The position numbers and the translations under genes were made by a program. Under the pieces are notes generated by a model. The model saw only the letters and a program-made list of their open reading frames with translations. It ran no database searches and was not told the origin of the DNA. Source: Loxodes magnus (lineage: Eukaryota > Ciliophora > Karyorelictea > Loxodida > Loxodidae). Taken from it: DNA of 64,000 bases. Shown here one piece after another: positions 32,996-43,739 of the stretch; the first letter of the stretch is position 1; each line of letters opens with the position of its first letter. The stretch covers positions 124,001-188,000 of the forward strand of contig CAMPDV010000233.1 of the NCBI GenBank assembly GCA_946699065.1, written 5' to 3'.

Positions 32996-33305
32996 TGAGC
33001 TCATATAATTAAACATAGCATCAACTGGTAATGGCACAAGGAGCCAAACTCCAAATCATTATTAAACTATTGAACCCATTGGATCTTTTCGCGAGGTGAA
33101 TATCCTTTTAATTATTTCAGAAAGATGAGGTTGCGATAAGGACGATTGAAGTTTAGTCTTTCGCAATGCTCCATTGGACTGATATTAATAAAGGATCAGA
33201 TGAAGAAGGTCATTTTTCAACCATAGCTACTCATGAAGATACTATGTTCAGTATTTAGAGACTTCTAGAATTCCAAAATCCTGAGCTAATAAGCAAACTA
33301 ACTTT
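32996..33305 (+). CDS. Small possible gene with a candidate 25-base intron
   Basis: This stretch is GC-richer than its flanks and reads as protein. Before 33096 one frame has Q-T-I-E-P-I-G-S-F-R-E, and after 33120 the reading is D-E-V-A-I-R-T-I-E-V-Q, then M-L-H-W-T-D-I-N-K-G-S-D-E-E and T-I-A-T-H-E-D-T-M-F-S. Removing GTGAATATCC...ATTTCAG (33096-33120, 25 bases, GT-AG) joins the two in frame. Alternatively ATG 32996 (M-S-S-Y-N-Q-T) reads through without splicing. Neither start nor stop is certain and I recognise no family. Confidence 0.4.
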
Positions 33306-33309
33306 TTAT

Positions 33310-33783
33310 CTTAATCTTAATCATAGACTTTTAATAATTAATTTAGTTTTATATTTCATTTTATTCATAAAGAAGGTGATATTATATAAAATTAAATTAA
33401 ATTATGAACAATAATAAAAAACTTTGATCATAAAAGTTTTTTTTTCTAATTGATTAACACCTTAAATAAATTAAAATTTTTAAGGGAATTGACTCACTGG
33501 GTTTTTTTACGCTATTAATTTTTAGTTCCTAATTTTAGTAAAAATTTAAAATTCTAAGAACAGCAACTCTGCCTTATGTTGAATTAATAACTAAGTTTAC
33601 ATTATTCACTTATTATAAAATGATTTATAAAATTACTAGATAAATTAAATTTAAATTTAAAATTATTTCTTTATAATAAATGTATAGCCTCCGATTTATC
33701 TTTATGACATAATTAACTCAAAATGACCAAAAATAATTTATAAAAATACTTTTAATTAAAATAAATAAATAAATTGAATTATA
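33310..33783. other. AT-rich spacer, no gene seen
   Basis: Spacer before the SINE at 33784. It contains the A/T tail of that SINE (about 33765-33780). Confidence 0.5.
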
Positions 33784-34130
33784 GAGCGCGTAGCCCCCTC
33801 GTTGGAGCGCAGCTCTTTAAATTAATTTTATTTAATATCGAAAAATAAAATTTTATGGGTCTCTCTATCCTTGTTTTCTCTTCCTGCAGTGCGTCCCTGT
33901 AATTTTTCCTTCCAAAGCATAGGATGAAGTATGCGATTATGGGTACATTTCCCCGACCTATGATGAAGAAAGTATCCTCCTGGCAGTCAGAGTTCTCCAG
34001 TTTTTCATATCATCTTCTCTTGTTATTTGTTTCTCTTCCTCCGATTTACCCTCCACCTGGGATCATTTTTTTGTTGCCTTGCTGGGCCTCCAAGCAGCAT
34101 ACGAAGGAAAGGGCTTTCCACCCTATTTAA
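33784..34130 (-). repeat. SINE-like element, family 2
   Basis: Carries the family hairpin (33784-33815, stem CTCC/GGGG) with a (TTTA)n-like tail on its left. Its body has one structured unit (33912-33969) related to the two in 25835-26310. Where those have AGCAGAGG/CCTCTGAT, this copy has AGCATAGG/CCTATGAT, so pairing is preserved by a double change. An open frame on the plus strand across the body has no protein motif. Confidence 0.7.
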
Positions 34131-34272
34131 AATATATTAAATAATAAAGCATAATCCTGTGAAGTTAGTATAGATATAAGAATTAAATATTAATAATTAG
34201 ATGATTGCTAAAATTATATTTCCTTTTAAGATTAATATAATATTTAATTTGAGTGTTTTAAATTAAAATCAA

Positions 34273-37200
34273 TCAGAAATTTTAACTTTCTCTTGTTGCT
34301 TTATATCTTGTTCTTTAAAATCTTGATTCTTCAAAATTAAATTATTACTCTGATCAACAGTTTAATTAAGAATCTCACTTTATTCAATGAAGGATTAACC
34401 ATTTTTTTAATTTTATATTTTATCCTTATTTAAATTAAGATCTCCTTCAATCTTACTTAGCTTTTATTAAAGAGCTTGCTTTGAGAAATCTTGCTAAGTA
34501 GTTTTATATAAATTTTATAAAGCATTTTACTATTGAGAAATAGACAATGAAGAGACTGAACTCTTTAAGCTAAGTCTTTATATTCTATTTTTTTGAGTAT
34601 TCAAATGATTGCTTAGCATACTAACTTTTGAGTTACATTTATAAGCAAATCTAAACAAAGTCAAAGTATCAATTGATCCTTTACTAAGTATTTAGGGTAA
34701 TATTTCTTTATTGTATAAATTGAGTAAGTAATAGTGAGACAAGCAATTATCAAAAAAATTAGAATAAAGACGAACTAAGAGTAACTGTTTCAGAGTAGTG
34801 ACAAAGATGTAAAGAAATAAAGCATAGATATGATAAATAAAAGAGTAACTGCAATTATATTTGCTCTTTCATAGGTATAAGGTTTCATTCTAAAGGTAAT
34901 GAAAGTATGTATAAGTAAGAGGAAAGTAACTGTAAAGCCATGAGCTATTTGACTGTATTTCTTAAGTATTTTATTGATGCAAACTAAAATTAGCTGTATC
35001 TACATTTTAATTAAAATACTTAAAGGCTTTTCTTTTATATGCAATGCAGTGCTCTTCATATCTTGTCAATGAGGTTTAGATAGAAAAGCCAGAGGTAAAA
35101 ATAAGGTAATACTCAGTACAGATAAGAAAGCTTTATACTTATATTCAGAAGAACTACACCAAAGGAAACAATCTTTGTCCATAAAAGATTCTTCATAATC
35201 TATTTTACCATCTAAGTTCTCATCCAAACCTTAAGTACACATAAATATTTCAGTCAAAACAAATAAAATAGGCATGTATAATAATTTTCCGATTAAAGGA
35301 AGCAAAAGAAAAATAAAAAATCCAATAATTCTTGAAATTAGAGCATCAAACCTTATTTCTAATTTAAAGAAAAAGCTTAAAAGAAGAAATAGAAATATCA
35401 TTACTATAGCAATGCATATTCAGAAAAAGTTACTATAAAGATGTCTATCATTTATATTTAACAATAAAAGATTTATTGCTATATCTAACTTTTCATTCAA
35501 ATCTTTTAAACTAGGACCTAAAGCTATATATTATAAATTAAGGAGTAGTAAGATAAAAATTAATAAATCATCTTCCATGGTTTTTTCTATATAATCTGTT
35601 ATTTTTTAATAAACTCTTTCTCTTCAAATTTTTTTTCCTATTATTAATAAAATAAAGCCAATTAATATAAAACTAATCATTATTATATCTGAAGTTAACT
35701 TTCCCTATCTATAGTCCAATAAATGTCTTTTTGTGAAATCACAATCTTTATATTAGTCAAAGTAATCTTTTGGCGGTTCTATTGTTTTCTCGAAAAATAA
35801 AATATTAGTTTCGAAATCCCATATGATGGCACATCCAGGACAGTATTTGCCGTTATAGTAAAAGTCATAGTAATCTGTTTAATTTGCAAATAGACTTTTG
35901 AAAAGGAAGTTAACATTTGTTCTAAAATGATTTTTGAATTGCACTCTTCCACTACATCCAATAAAATCAACGTTACTAATGGCTTAATAAATAACTTAAG
36001 GATCTTCAAAGTCTAAACCTTAAGAAATTATTTTTTCCATTGCATGAGCGACTATATAAGACTCTTCATAAAAGTAGCACTAATAATCTGGTAATATCAA
36101 CTATGTACATTGTTTAGCTTAATCATATTATTTTTGTCCTATTTCGTTTTTTCAGGCTATAGGAACTATATTTATTTAGCTTCCTGGAAAAATTTGCATC
36201 ATTCATTCTGTTCCATAATTTTTAGATTAATTACTATAAATAACGTAATTTCCATTGTTATTCCCTATTCAAATCAGGTCTTCCTTTTAACCTCCTAATT
36301 TATAAAACTGATAGCCAATTTCTACCTGAGACTCAAGTCAGGAGAGGCAGACAATTATTCTTATTTACTTTTTTAAGATATCCTCAGCTATATCTCCATA
36401 TATTTTAAAATGACTATCCAAATCTTTACTACGAAGCCATAATCATTCGAAAATTTTAAAATTAGGGTTACTAATTATCTATATCTAATAAAGTTAAGCT
36501 TGCTTTGTAATATAATCAGAAATAGCTATATATTCTGGTATGTTCTCAACATATAATCCTATTTACTTTCAAGAATTCTTGATAATAAACCTCACTATCA
36601 CTTCTGCAAAATCTTCAGAATTAACATAATTATAGGTTATATCTTTAAAACCATTTTTAAGAGCTAAGTCATCATTAGTCACTATTAAAAAAGAAGGGAT
36701 TTTTACTTAGAACTCTTAAAGTATCTAAATAGTATCTTATATTGTTTAAGAAGTTCTAACCACATGAGCTGATCCTAATTTATCCTAATTGCTTATTAAA
36801 TGCTAGATATAGTATTCTCTATTAAATATCTACTCACTGTATTCAATTCCCACTGCTTCAAAATTATAATTACGAAGTATATTGCTGGAATATTTTACAT
36901 CCTAAGCTCCACATCATACAGTTTTTTAAATTTAGAAGCTTAAAATGTTTTGAATTCCATTATAATCCTGGAAATTAGTACTGTAACTGAAAGTTAAATT
37001 TATTTTATTAGGAGGAGGAGATGTAGAATTTCCAGGTCATATGATATCATAAAATTAAGTAACTTAGGCTTAATTTATTTAATGTGTTAAGATAATTTCT
37101 GATTCTCTTTTGTTATATACTGAAATCTTATTTAGTTCTTAATCTTAAATTCCAATCTAAAATAAATTAGATTTAAAGTCATTTGCTTGCTCTTTATATC

Positions 37201-37999
37201 TTAGAATATTTTCTAATTATTTTCCTAAATAGCTTCATACTCATTGCTTGTAAGTTTGCTAATATTAATCTCTAGAGTTTAAACAAATTATCTAAGTAAA
37301 AAGACTATCATCTTTGCTATTCGTAAAACTTGATTGAATAGGTAGGATTCAGCCATATCCTTTCTAATATAATTTAGCTTGCTTAGCTGTTTATATAATA
37401 TTTGAAGCTGACTATAAGTTAGTGCTAAGTATGAATACTGAGGCTCCAGATGATTTGATAAAGGAAACTAGTTATTGTCTATTAAATTCTGATTTAAATA
37501 CAAAAGTACTTTTAATATTTGTTTATTCTAAGTAATTGATTGTTCAGGTATGTTTATAAGTTTCTTAGTGAATAACTAAAATATTTTACAGATTGTGATA
37601 GTCTAAAAATGCTTAAATAGCCTATCCTTCTAATTAATAGCTAGGTAAAATCTAAAAGCTGTACTAGTATTTTTAAGTTAGTTATTCTCTATAGCAAATT
37701 AAATGTAATATCTTTCTCTAGTAGCAGATTACTTTTAATATATTTGTTATTTATTTATTCTCAGTAGCATCTATTATTATTTCTCTCCTACTTATATTTA
37801 GACCAACTAACTTATCTAACTTTGAGATTTCTTTCATTTCAATTTCCTAGATTTAACTCTATCAATCTTACATTTCTAAATATTCTATCTACTATTAGAG
37901 AAACCATCCCATTTCTCTTGTCTCCTAAGTAAATATTATTAATCAACTATGAGCTAAAGCAACTTAGGATGCTATTGTTAAAAATATAAGTTCTAGCAT
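34273..37999 (-). CDS. Receptor-like protein: type-1 periplasmic-binding (ANF-receptor) ectodomain plus multi-pass membrane region
   Basis: ATG 37999 begins M-L-E-L-I-F-L-T-I-A-S-Q-V-A, a signal peptide. The ectodomain (about 700 residues) shows ANF-receptor features: I-I-W-P-G-N, S-Y-I-V-A-H-A-M-E-K, then D-F-I-G-C-S-G-R-V-Q-F (about 35936-35968). Several hydrophobic segments follow from about 35690. Between two of them is a perfect EF-hand-type loop D-E-N-L-D-G-K-I-D-Y-E-E (35189-35224). The tail is Gln/Asn-rich and ends K-I-S-D before TGA 34273-34275. Total length is not a multiple of three, and the frame changes near 34600-34700, so at least one intron or indel exists. Layout resembles class C GPCR-like sensors. 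Ligand unknown. TGA is Trp several times. Confidence 0.7.
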
Positions 38000-40880
38000 T
38001 TATAAATTATTAGTTTAACTTATAAAAGAGCTACTAGTATTTAGTCTAAAATATAACTATTTAAACTATATATGCTAAGATTATCCTAACCAAGTTATTA
38101 ATCATAGTTATAGTAATAAATCATTATCTTAGTTACTAGGTACTATATAACTTTCATTTGGTATTCAAACTAAAATTTGACTCCTAAGTTTATTTATAAA
38201 TTATTATCTTATATTTTAAATATTTATCCCATAACATCGCTAATCTAAGATATAGTCGAATAAATAAACTCTAAATAAAATTGAGCAAACCTTTTCGTAA
38301 AATTTTGGTATAACAAGTAATTAGTTCAAGTTAATAGGTAACCAAAGCAACACTTTTTATTATCTTCACTAATAGATAATTTCTTTTAAGAGCAATAGAA
38401 ATATAATAATTAGATTTAATTAACTAATTAGTTTTTCAAATAGTGCTAAATTGAAAGCAAATGTATTAACTTTATAATAGCTCTAAAATGTAGAAATTAT
38501 AGTGCGAATCTAATTATATTGTTATATCCTTTTATTTATTTAATTTTTAGGGTGTTATATTTATATTTCAAATGATATATATTCATAGCTTATAGACAAT
38601 TAAAGCAAAGTTAAATAATAGAGCCATATCTCTTAAAAATAAACATTTAGATGATTTATTCTAATAATAAGATATCTTTCTTTAATAATAAATATAACCC
38701 TTTTTTTAATAGTTCTATATAATAGTTATATTTAATATTTATGCATAGAGTCTCTCTAAGTATTATCTAGAGTTTCTAGAAGATTTATATAGTTATGCTA
38801 AATTTAAATAGTTATAAAGCTATTTAATTATAATAAAGTCTTTTTAAGAAAATTGTATAAATATCTACTTTATAAGTTTGATTGCAATAACATTATATTT
38901 TAGATTAAGAGAAGTGATGTTTCTCTAGTTATATTTATATCTTTTATTATTATTTAAAAGCTTAAGTTTTAATTATATCCTCATTTTAATAGTAATAGAT
39001 TAATTACTAGCACTTAGGCTTATTTGTAGAAAAGAAAAAGAAACTAATTAATTTAAATTAAAAACTTATAAAACTAAGTTAAATAGAGTGCTACTAGAAT
39101 CTATAAACCTTTATTGCAATGCATTTAGCAAAATTTACTCCTGTACAATAACTTAAAGATTCAAACTAGAAGTTAAGCAAATTCTTAATAAATCATAGGA
39201 ATTATATTACTTATAACCTAATACTTCAAAACTATCACTATGATATTAATTAATTTTAGTTTATTTATTTCACCTCTTTAGTGAAAATACCTGATATAAT
39301 TTGAAAGAAATAGGAATAAACATATTTAATAAGAGTTCTTCACTTAAAAATTAATTATTGATTAAGCAAGAATATTGCTGTTTAAATTTGTAATTTATCT
39401 AACTCTTCTTTATTAGTTTTTAACTACATTTAGTTTAATTGTAATTTATAAATAAATAAATATTTTTAATTAAGAGAGTAAACTTATAATCATATTTCTT
39501 AGATAATATAGCTATATCTATCCTATATTGCAATGCTTCATTTCCACCCATAAGATATTTTAGCCTATTTTTCTTAAACTTCCATCTATTAAGCAGCTAT
39601 TTTTGATTATTTAAATATTAAAACTAAAATGATATTCTAATTTTAGAAAATAATAAATCTAATAAAAATAAAGGAAGAAGGATATACTTAATTTCTAAAT
39701 AATTAGTTCTAAAGAAGCAAAAATACTTAATTAACTATAAAGTATAAAAGCTTAAACACATTATATGAACTATTTTATCTTTAATTTTTAAAGCATATCT
39801 CTGAATATATTAATAACTAGAATTTCTTAATTCTTTTAAATATTTTATATAGCTATAATAATACTAAAAATTTAATTAAAAAATCAATAAACATCAGCAT
39901 TATTCAAGTCACTATATAACTCTATTTGTTATTCTTAATTTAGAAGGAAAAGTTAAAAGAAAAGTATTAGAGATAAAGGATTTAGTTATCATAATCTACT
40001 AAATAAAAGTTAAAATTAATTCTTTAATTTTATTAAATTTATCCTAACTTTTAAATATTTACCTTTAATTACAAATTAAAAATATCTCAGATGCTATATA
40101 ATTTTAAATTATTTCTTTTGCAAAAGAATCAATTTATTTTTTCTAAGTTTTGCTTATTAATCATGCACTATAAATTAGTCTAAATAAATATTTGTTTAAA
40201 ACTTAACTGATTTTTTTATTATTTATGAGACTAAGCTTATGTGATAAATTAAAGAAATTATAAATATTTTGAAGCTTATTAATAAAATTGCTAGGCTTAT
40301 TTTAATTATTATTTATTAATTAATAAAATAGTTATACTTTATTAAATTTTGCTTACATTTCTTTTCTTAAGCTACTTTAATCTAGTTATCTACAATAGAA
40401 ATATAATTTCTACTCTTTTGATTATCGTTTATTTAGGTTTATTTTAATTTTTAAGTTAAAGCTATATTTAATGTGTTTAATATACCATTTTAGAGAAATT
40501 ATAGAAATAATTGTAAGATGTTTCTCTTCCTTATGATTTAATAGGATATTCAAAATATTTTTGCTGCTTTTTTATCTGAGAAGCTCTTAAATAGCCTCTT
40601 CAAATAATTTTATAAATAAATTTGACTGAAACTTTTTGCTTTAACTTATAAAAATAATTGACTAGTACAGCAAATTAAAAGAAATAAAGGACTTAGTAAA
40701 ATTTACTTTTGAAGGAGTTAAAATTTATTAATTAGCCTTATATAATTTATTTTTTGTGCATGCTTTCTAAATTGCACTAATATTACTTATAAGATCTTTA
40801 AACTTTAAATATATCCTTATATATTTTACTTTTATAAAGCAATCTAAACTTTTAAAAATAAAATTTATTTTTGATGTTAT
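38000..40880. other. Long AT-rich stretch upstream of the receptor gene, no gene proven
   Basis: About 2.9 kb. Part of it (38000-39300) is less A/T-monotonous and could hold a decayed paralogue of the receptor on the minus strand, but I found no motif to support this. No RNA or repeat identified. Confidence 0.35.
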
Positions 40881-40885
40881 AAAAA

Positions 40886-41055
40886 TCTAGTCAGAACCAC
40901 TTATTCCCCAAGCGTCATCGAAACCTCCTGCTGGGAAAAGTGCGTTAATCATCTTCCTAGATTGGGTTGGAGTCTCGTTTGTTGGAGCAAACGAGTAGAA
41001 TCTCCTATAGAAGTGATCCTGTACGAGTACAGTCTTACTCTTTTCTCTCCTTACT
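40886..41055. ncRNA. GC-richer island with strong hairpins, candidate structured RNA
   Basis: About 170 bases with three nested or adjacent stems. CACTT-A-TTCCC (from 40898) can pair with GGGAA-AAGTG (40933-40942). CTCGTTTG/CAAACGAG closes a six-base loop (40974-40995). CTGTAC-GA-GTACAG is at 41019-41032. A T-rich run (CTCTTTTCTC, about 41039) could be a polymerase III terminator if transcribed rightward. No second copy in the window, no protein frame. Could be a snRNA, snoRNA or another single-copy RNA. I cannot name it. Confidence 0.5.
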
Positions 41056-41062
41056 CCTTTTA

Positions 41063-42980
41063 TTCTATTATCTCTTTATTTCATTAAGGTTTTATAATAA
41101 AACATTTTTATCAGCTAAACGTTTTGAAAAATAGGAAAGTATTAGTTGTATAACCAAATATAGTTCTATTTTTTATCTTCATATATTCTTTTTAATATTT
41201 AGATCACACTCCATTACAAATTTAATTTTACCTTAATAGATTATCAATGAAATATATACAAACATTTTTTTCACACTTTAATAATTTAAGTTAATTTGCA
41301 TAAATATTAACTAAAAAGAAAATAACTTAATTTCTTACAATTTATAACTATTATTTTAAATCAAGTAGGCTTTTTTCATAGGTATGTGGAAAGATTAAAA
41401 GTGTTTCTAATATTAAGCAATAAATATTTTTTAGAGTATAATCAATCTGGTATTATAGATTTATATAACTTTGCTAGTATAATAATTTTTTGACTCTACT
41501 AATTGTTTCTTTTTTTAAATAGTAGTTTATAGCTTTTATATTAATAAATAATTAGTCTAGTAATATCTCTTTACACTTTTGTATCCAAATATCCTTATAA
41601 ATAAATAAATTTAGTGTATTTATTAATGTACTAAAGCCTTACAATTATTTTAAATCACTTCTTTAATTTAAGTTTTGAAGCTAAATTAATTTAATTTTAA
41701 GTGTTCATTTTAGAAGCTTACAATCATTTGTACCAAAGAAAACAAAATTATTTTACTTAAGCAATTAGATTCTGGGACTTAATAAAGTTACTAACATTAC
41801 TACTAAAATAAATAATTTCTAAGAATACAAGCAAGTCTGATAAAGATAAAAGAGAACTTATTCATAATAAAGCTTTAAACTCTATAATCTATAGCTAAAT
41901 ATTTAAACTTGCTGTATAAATTCTAAATTTATTACTTATACTATTATTAATTTATTTTAGTGAGTCTTCTTAAAAATATAGGTTTAAGTATTTTTAATTC
42001 TATCATTAATCATTTTAAAGTACATTCCTTATAAATAAATTAAATATATTCATATCTAAACCTAATTTAATATAATTACAATGAGTATTTTATTTAAAAA
42101 GTTATCTTTAAGTATATAATTAAAGCGATATAGTTATAATACATAAGGTAAAATTAGTTAGATTTGCTTATAAATTATTTGCTTAAATCATAATAAATAC
42201 TTTTCTAATTTAAATAAAACAAATAGATAATTTTGCTTAAATTGGGTAAATAGGAAATTATACTAAGAAGTTCAGATTAAATTAAGAGGAATAAATCTTT
42301 GTTGGAAATGGAATAATAAATATGAAATTAGTTATAGTATTTAAATGATATAATAAACTAATTATGGTTTAACTGTTTGCAGAGTTTGATATAAACAAAG
42401 TTTACTCTTTAAGAAATTCTATTTTTTTCAAAAAACATTTGATATTTAATAATCTGAAATTGCTTTTAGTCAAATTTAATAGGTAGATGATGAAAATATT
42501 ATGATATAAGGAGTGTATTTTTTAATTAAAGAGGTTTGCCACTATAAAGGGAAAAGTATTGAAAATATTTGTTGAAGTTTTATAGGTTTTATTACATAAT
42601 TAACATTGAATATTATAAATAGTTTATATAATTTTGCGCCTCAACTATTAAAAAGATCTATAAATAAAAGTGTGAGGTATTTAATTCATAGGGTCAGACT
42701 TTTGAAAGTATCTAACATATTCAACATTAAACATTAAACATGAGCTTTTAAATTTATTAAATTAGAAATAGAATTTGCGTAAATGGGGTATATAATTAGG
42801 GAAGAGGATGCAAAAAGATTTATTTAAAAGATATAATATGAAAAAAGATAAATGGGAAGTATGCTATAGATAATTACTTAAAAGACTCAAACTACTTGTG
42901 CTTATCTACATAAATGAAATAATTTTTATGATATACTGTAAACAATATTTTAATTAATTAATTTCAACTAAAAAAGTTTT
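41063..42980. other. AT-rich spacer, no gene seen
   Basis: No supported frame. A short stretch at 41380-41400 (GGTATGTGGAAAGATTA) resembles part of the Kelch gene but is too short to use. Confidence 0.45.
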
Positions 42981-42983
42981 TGA

Positions 42984-43250
42984 ACCAGAAACTCCTTTCC
43001 GATTGCACGACCCGACGCTCTCTTTTTATGGAATAATATGGATATCCTGTTGTGCTCCAGGCACAGCTGCTAGGGAGCTCCATCGCTATGAGCATCCAGG
43101 CTTCAAGCCCTACCAAGAGCGGATAATCTCAAAGACAGTGTTCCCTTCAGAAAATGACTCTGACCAGGGACTTTCTCAGCGACAGGAAAGGAACTTGTTC
43201 CTAGCCATAAAATCAGAAAGTTTAGTAAGAAGGTCATTCTCAGCTCCCAC
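42984..43250 (-). ncRNA. Structured GC-rich unit, partner of 32141-32412
   Basis: Reverse-orientation homologue of 32141-32412, roughly 75-80% alike by eye, with the same ordered conserved blocks and compensated stems. On the plus strand one frame looks open for over 100 codons, but that is the antisense of the conserved RNA blocks and has no protein motif, so I do not call it a gene. It lies 400 bases before tRNA-Leu(UAG). Flanks of the two copies do not match and no TSD is visible. Confidence 0.6.
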
Positions 43251-43655
43251 TATATTTTCAATTATTCCAAAAAATTCAAAATATAAAATTTGTAATAAGT
43301 TGAAAAATAATAAAAATTTAAAATTTTCATTATTTATTATTTACTTAGGAAACATTTAATTTAAGCTTAATCATAGAGTAATTTACTTCAGCAATATGTA
43401 TAAATATTTTTGTTTATTTTAGGAAAATTATAAAATTTTGTAGATAAAAGATTATTAAAATTGTTTCTATAGCAATAATATGTAACTATAAAGTTAGAAA
43501 TACAAAAGCTTTTTTCATATAATAAAACTAAAAATTTCCATATTTTTTTCTTTTTTTTCTTTTATAATTGTTTTAATATTGTTAAATGTATGATTTAAAT
43601 CAAAAACTGGATGAAGAATTAATTTATTAAAGGGGTTTGAAACTTATAAGTAAGA

Positions 43656-43735
43656 GACAGCGTGGCCGAGTGGTCTAAGGCGCTAGCTTTAGGCGCTAGT
43701 CTTTCGGGGCGTGGGTTCAAATCCCACCGCTGTCA
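43656..43735 (+). tRNA. tRNA-Leu (anticodon UAG)
   Basis: Complete class II cloverleaf. The acceptor GACAGCG pairs with CGCTGTC. The D-arm is GGCCGAGTGGTCTAAGGC. The anticodon stem CTAGC/GCTAG encloses TTTAGGC (anticodon TAG). A variable arm with TCTTTCGGGGC and a T-arm GTGGGTTCAAATCCCAC follow. A T-run follows at 43736 as polymerase III terminator. Reads CUA (Leu). Not a suppressor tRNA despite the TAG anticodon triplet. Nearly the same body as the UAA isoacceptor at 1310. Confidence 0.96.
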
Positions 43736-43739
43736 TTTT

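Noticed and set aside
33924..34130. Plus-strand open frame of 68 codons
   Set aside because: Lies across the body of a family-2 SINE. The related SINE at 25835-26310 does not conserve it.
41380..41400. Fragment of the Kelch gene (GGTATGTGGAAAGATTA)
   Set aside because: The match is under 20 bases with no continuing similarity.
43003..43359. Plus-strand open frame of 118 codons
   Set aside because: Antisense to the conserved RNA-like unit at 42984-43250, runs into pure A/T sequence, and the partner copy at 32141 does not keep this frame.
43656..43735. Suppressor tRNA reading a stop codon, because of the TAG anticodon triplet
   Set aside because: Anticodon UAG pairs with CUA (Leu). A tRNA for UAG codons would need CUA.
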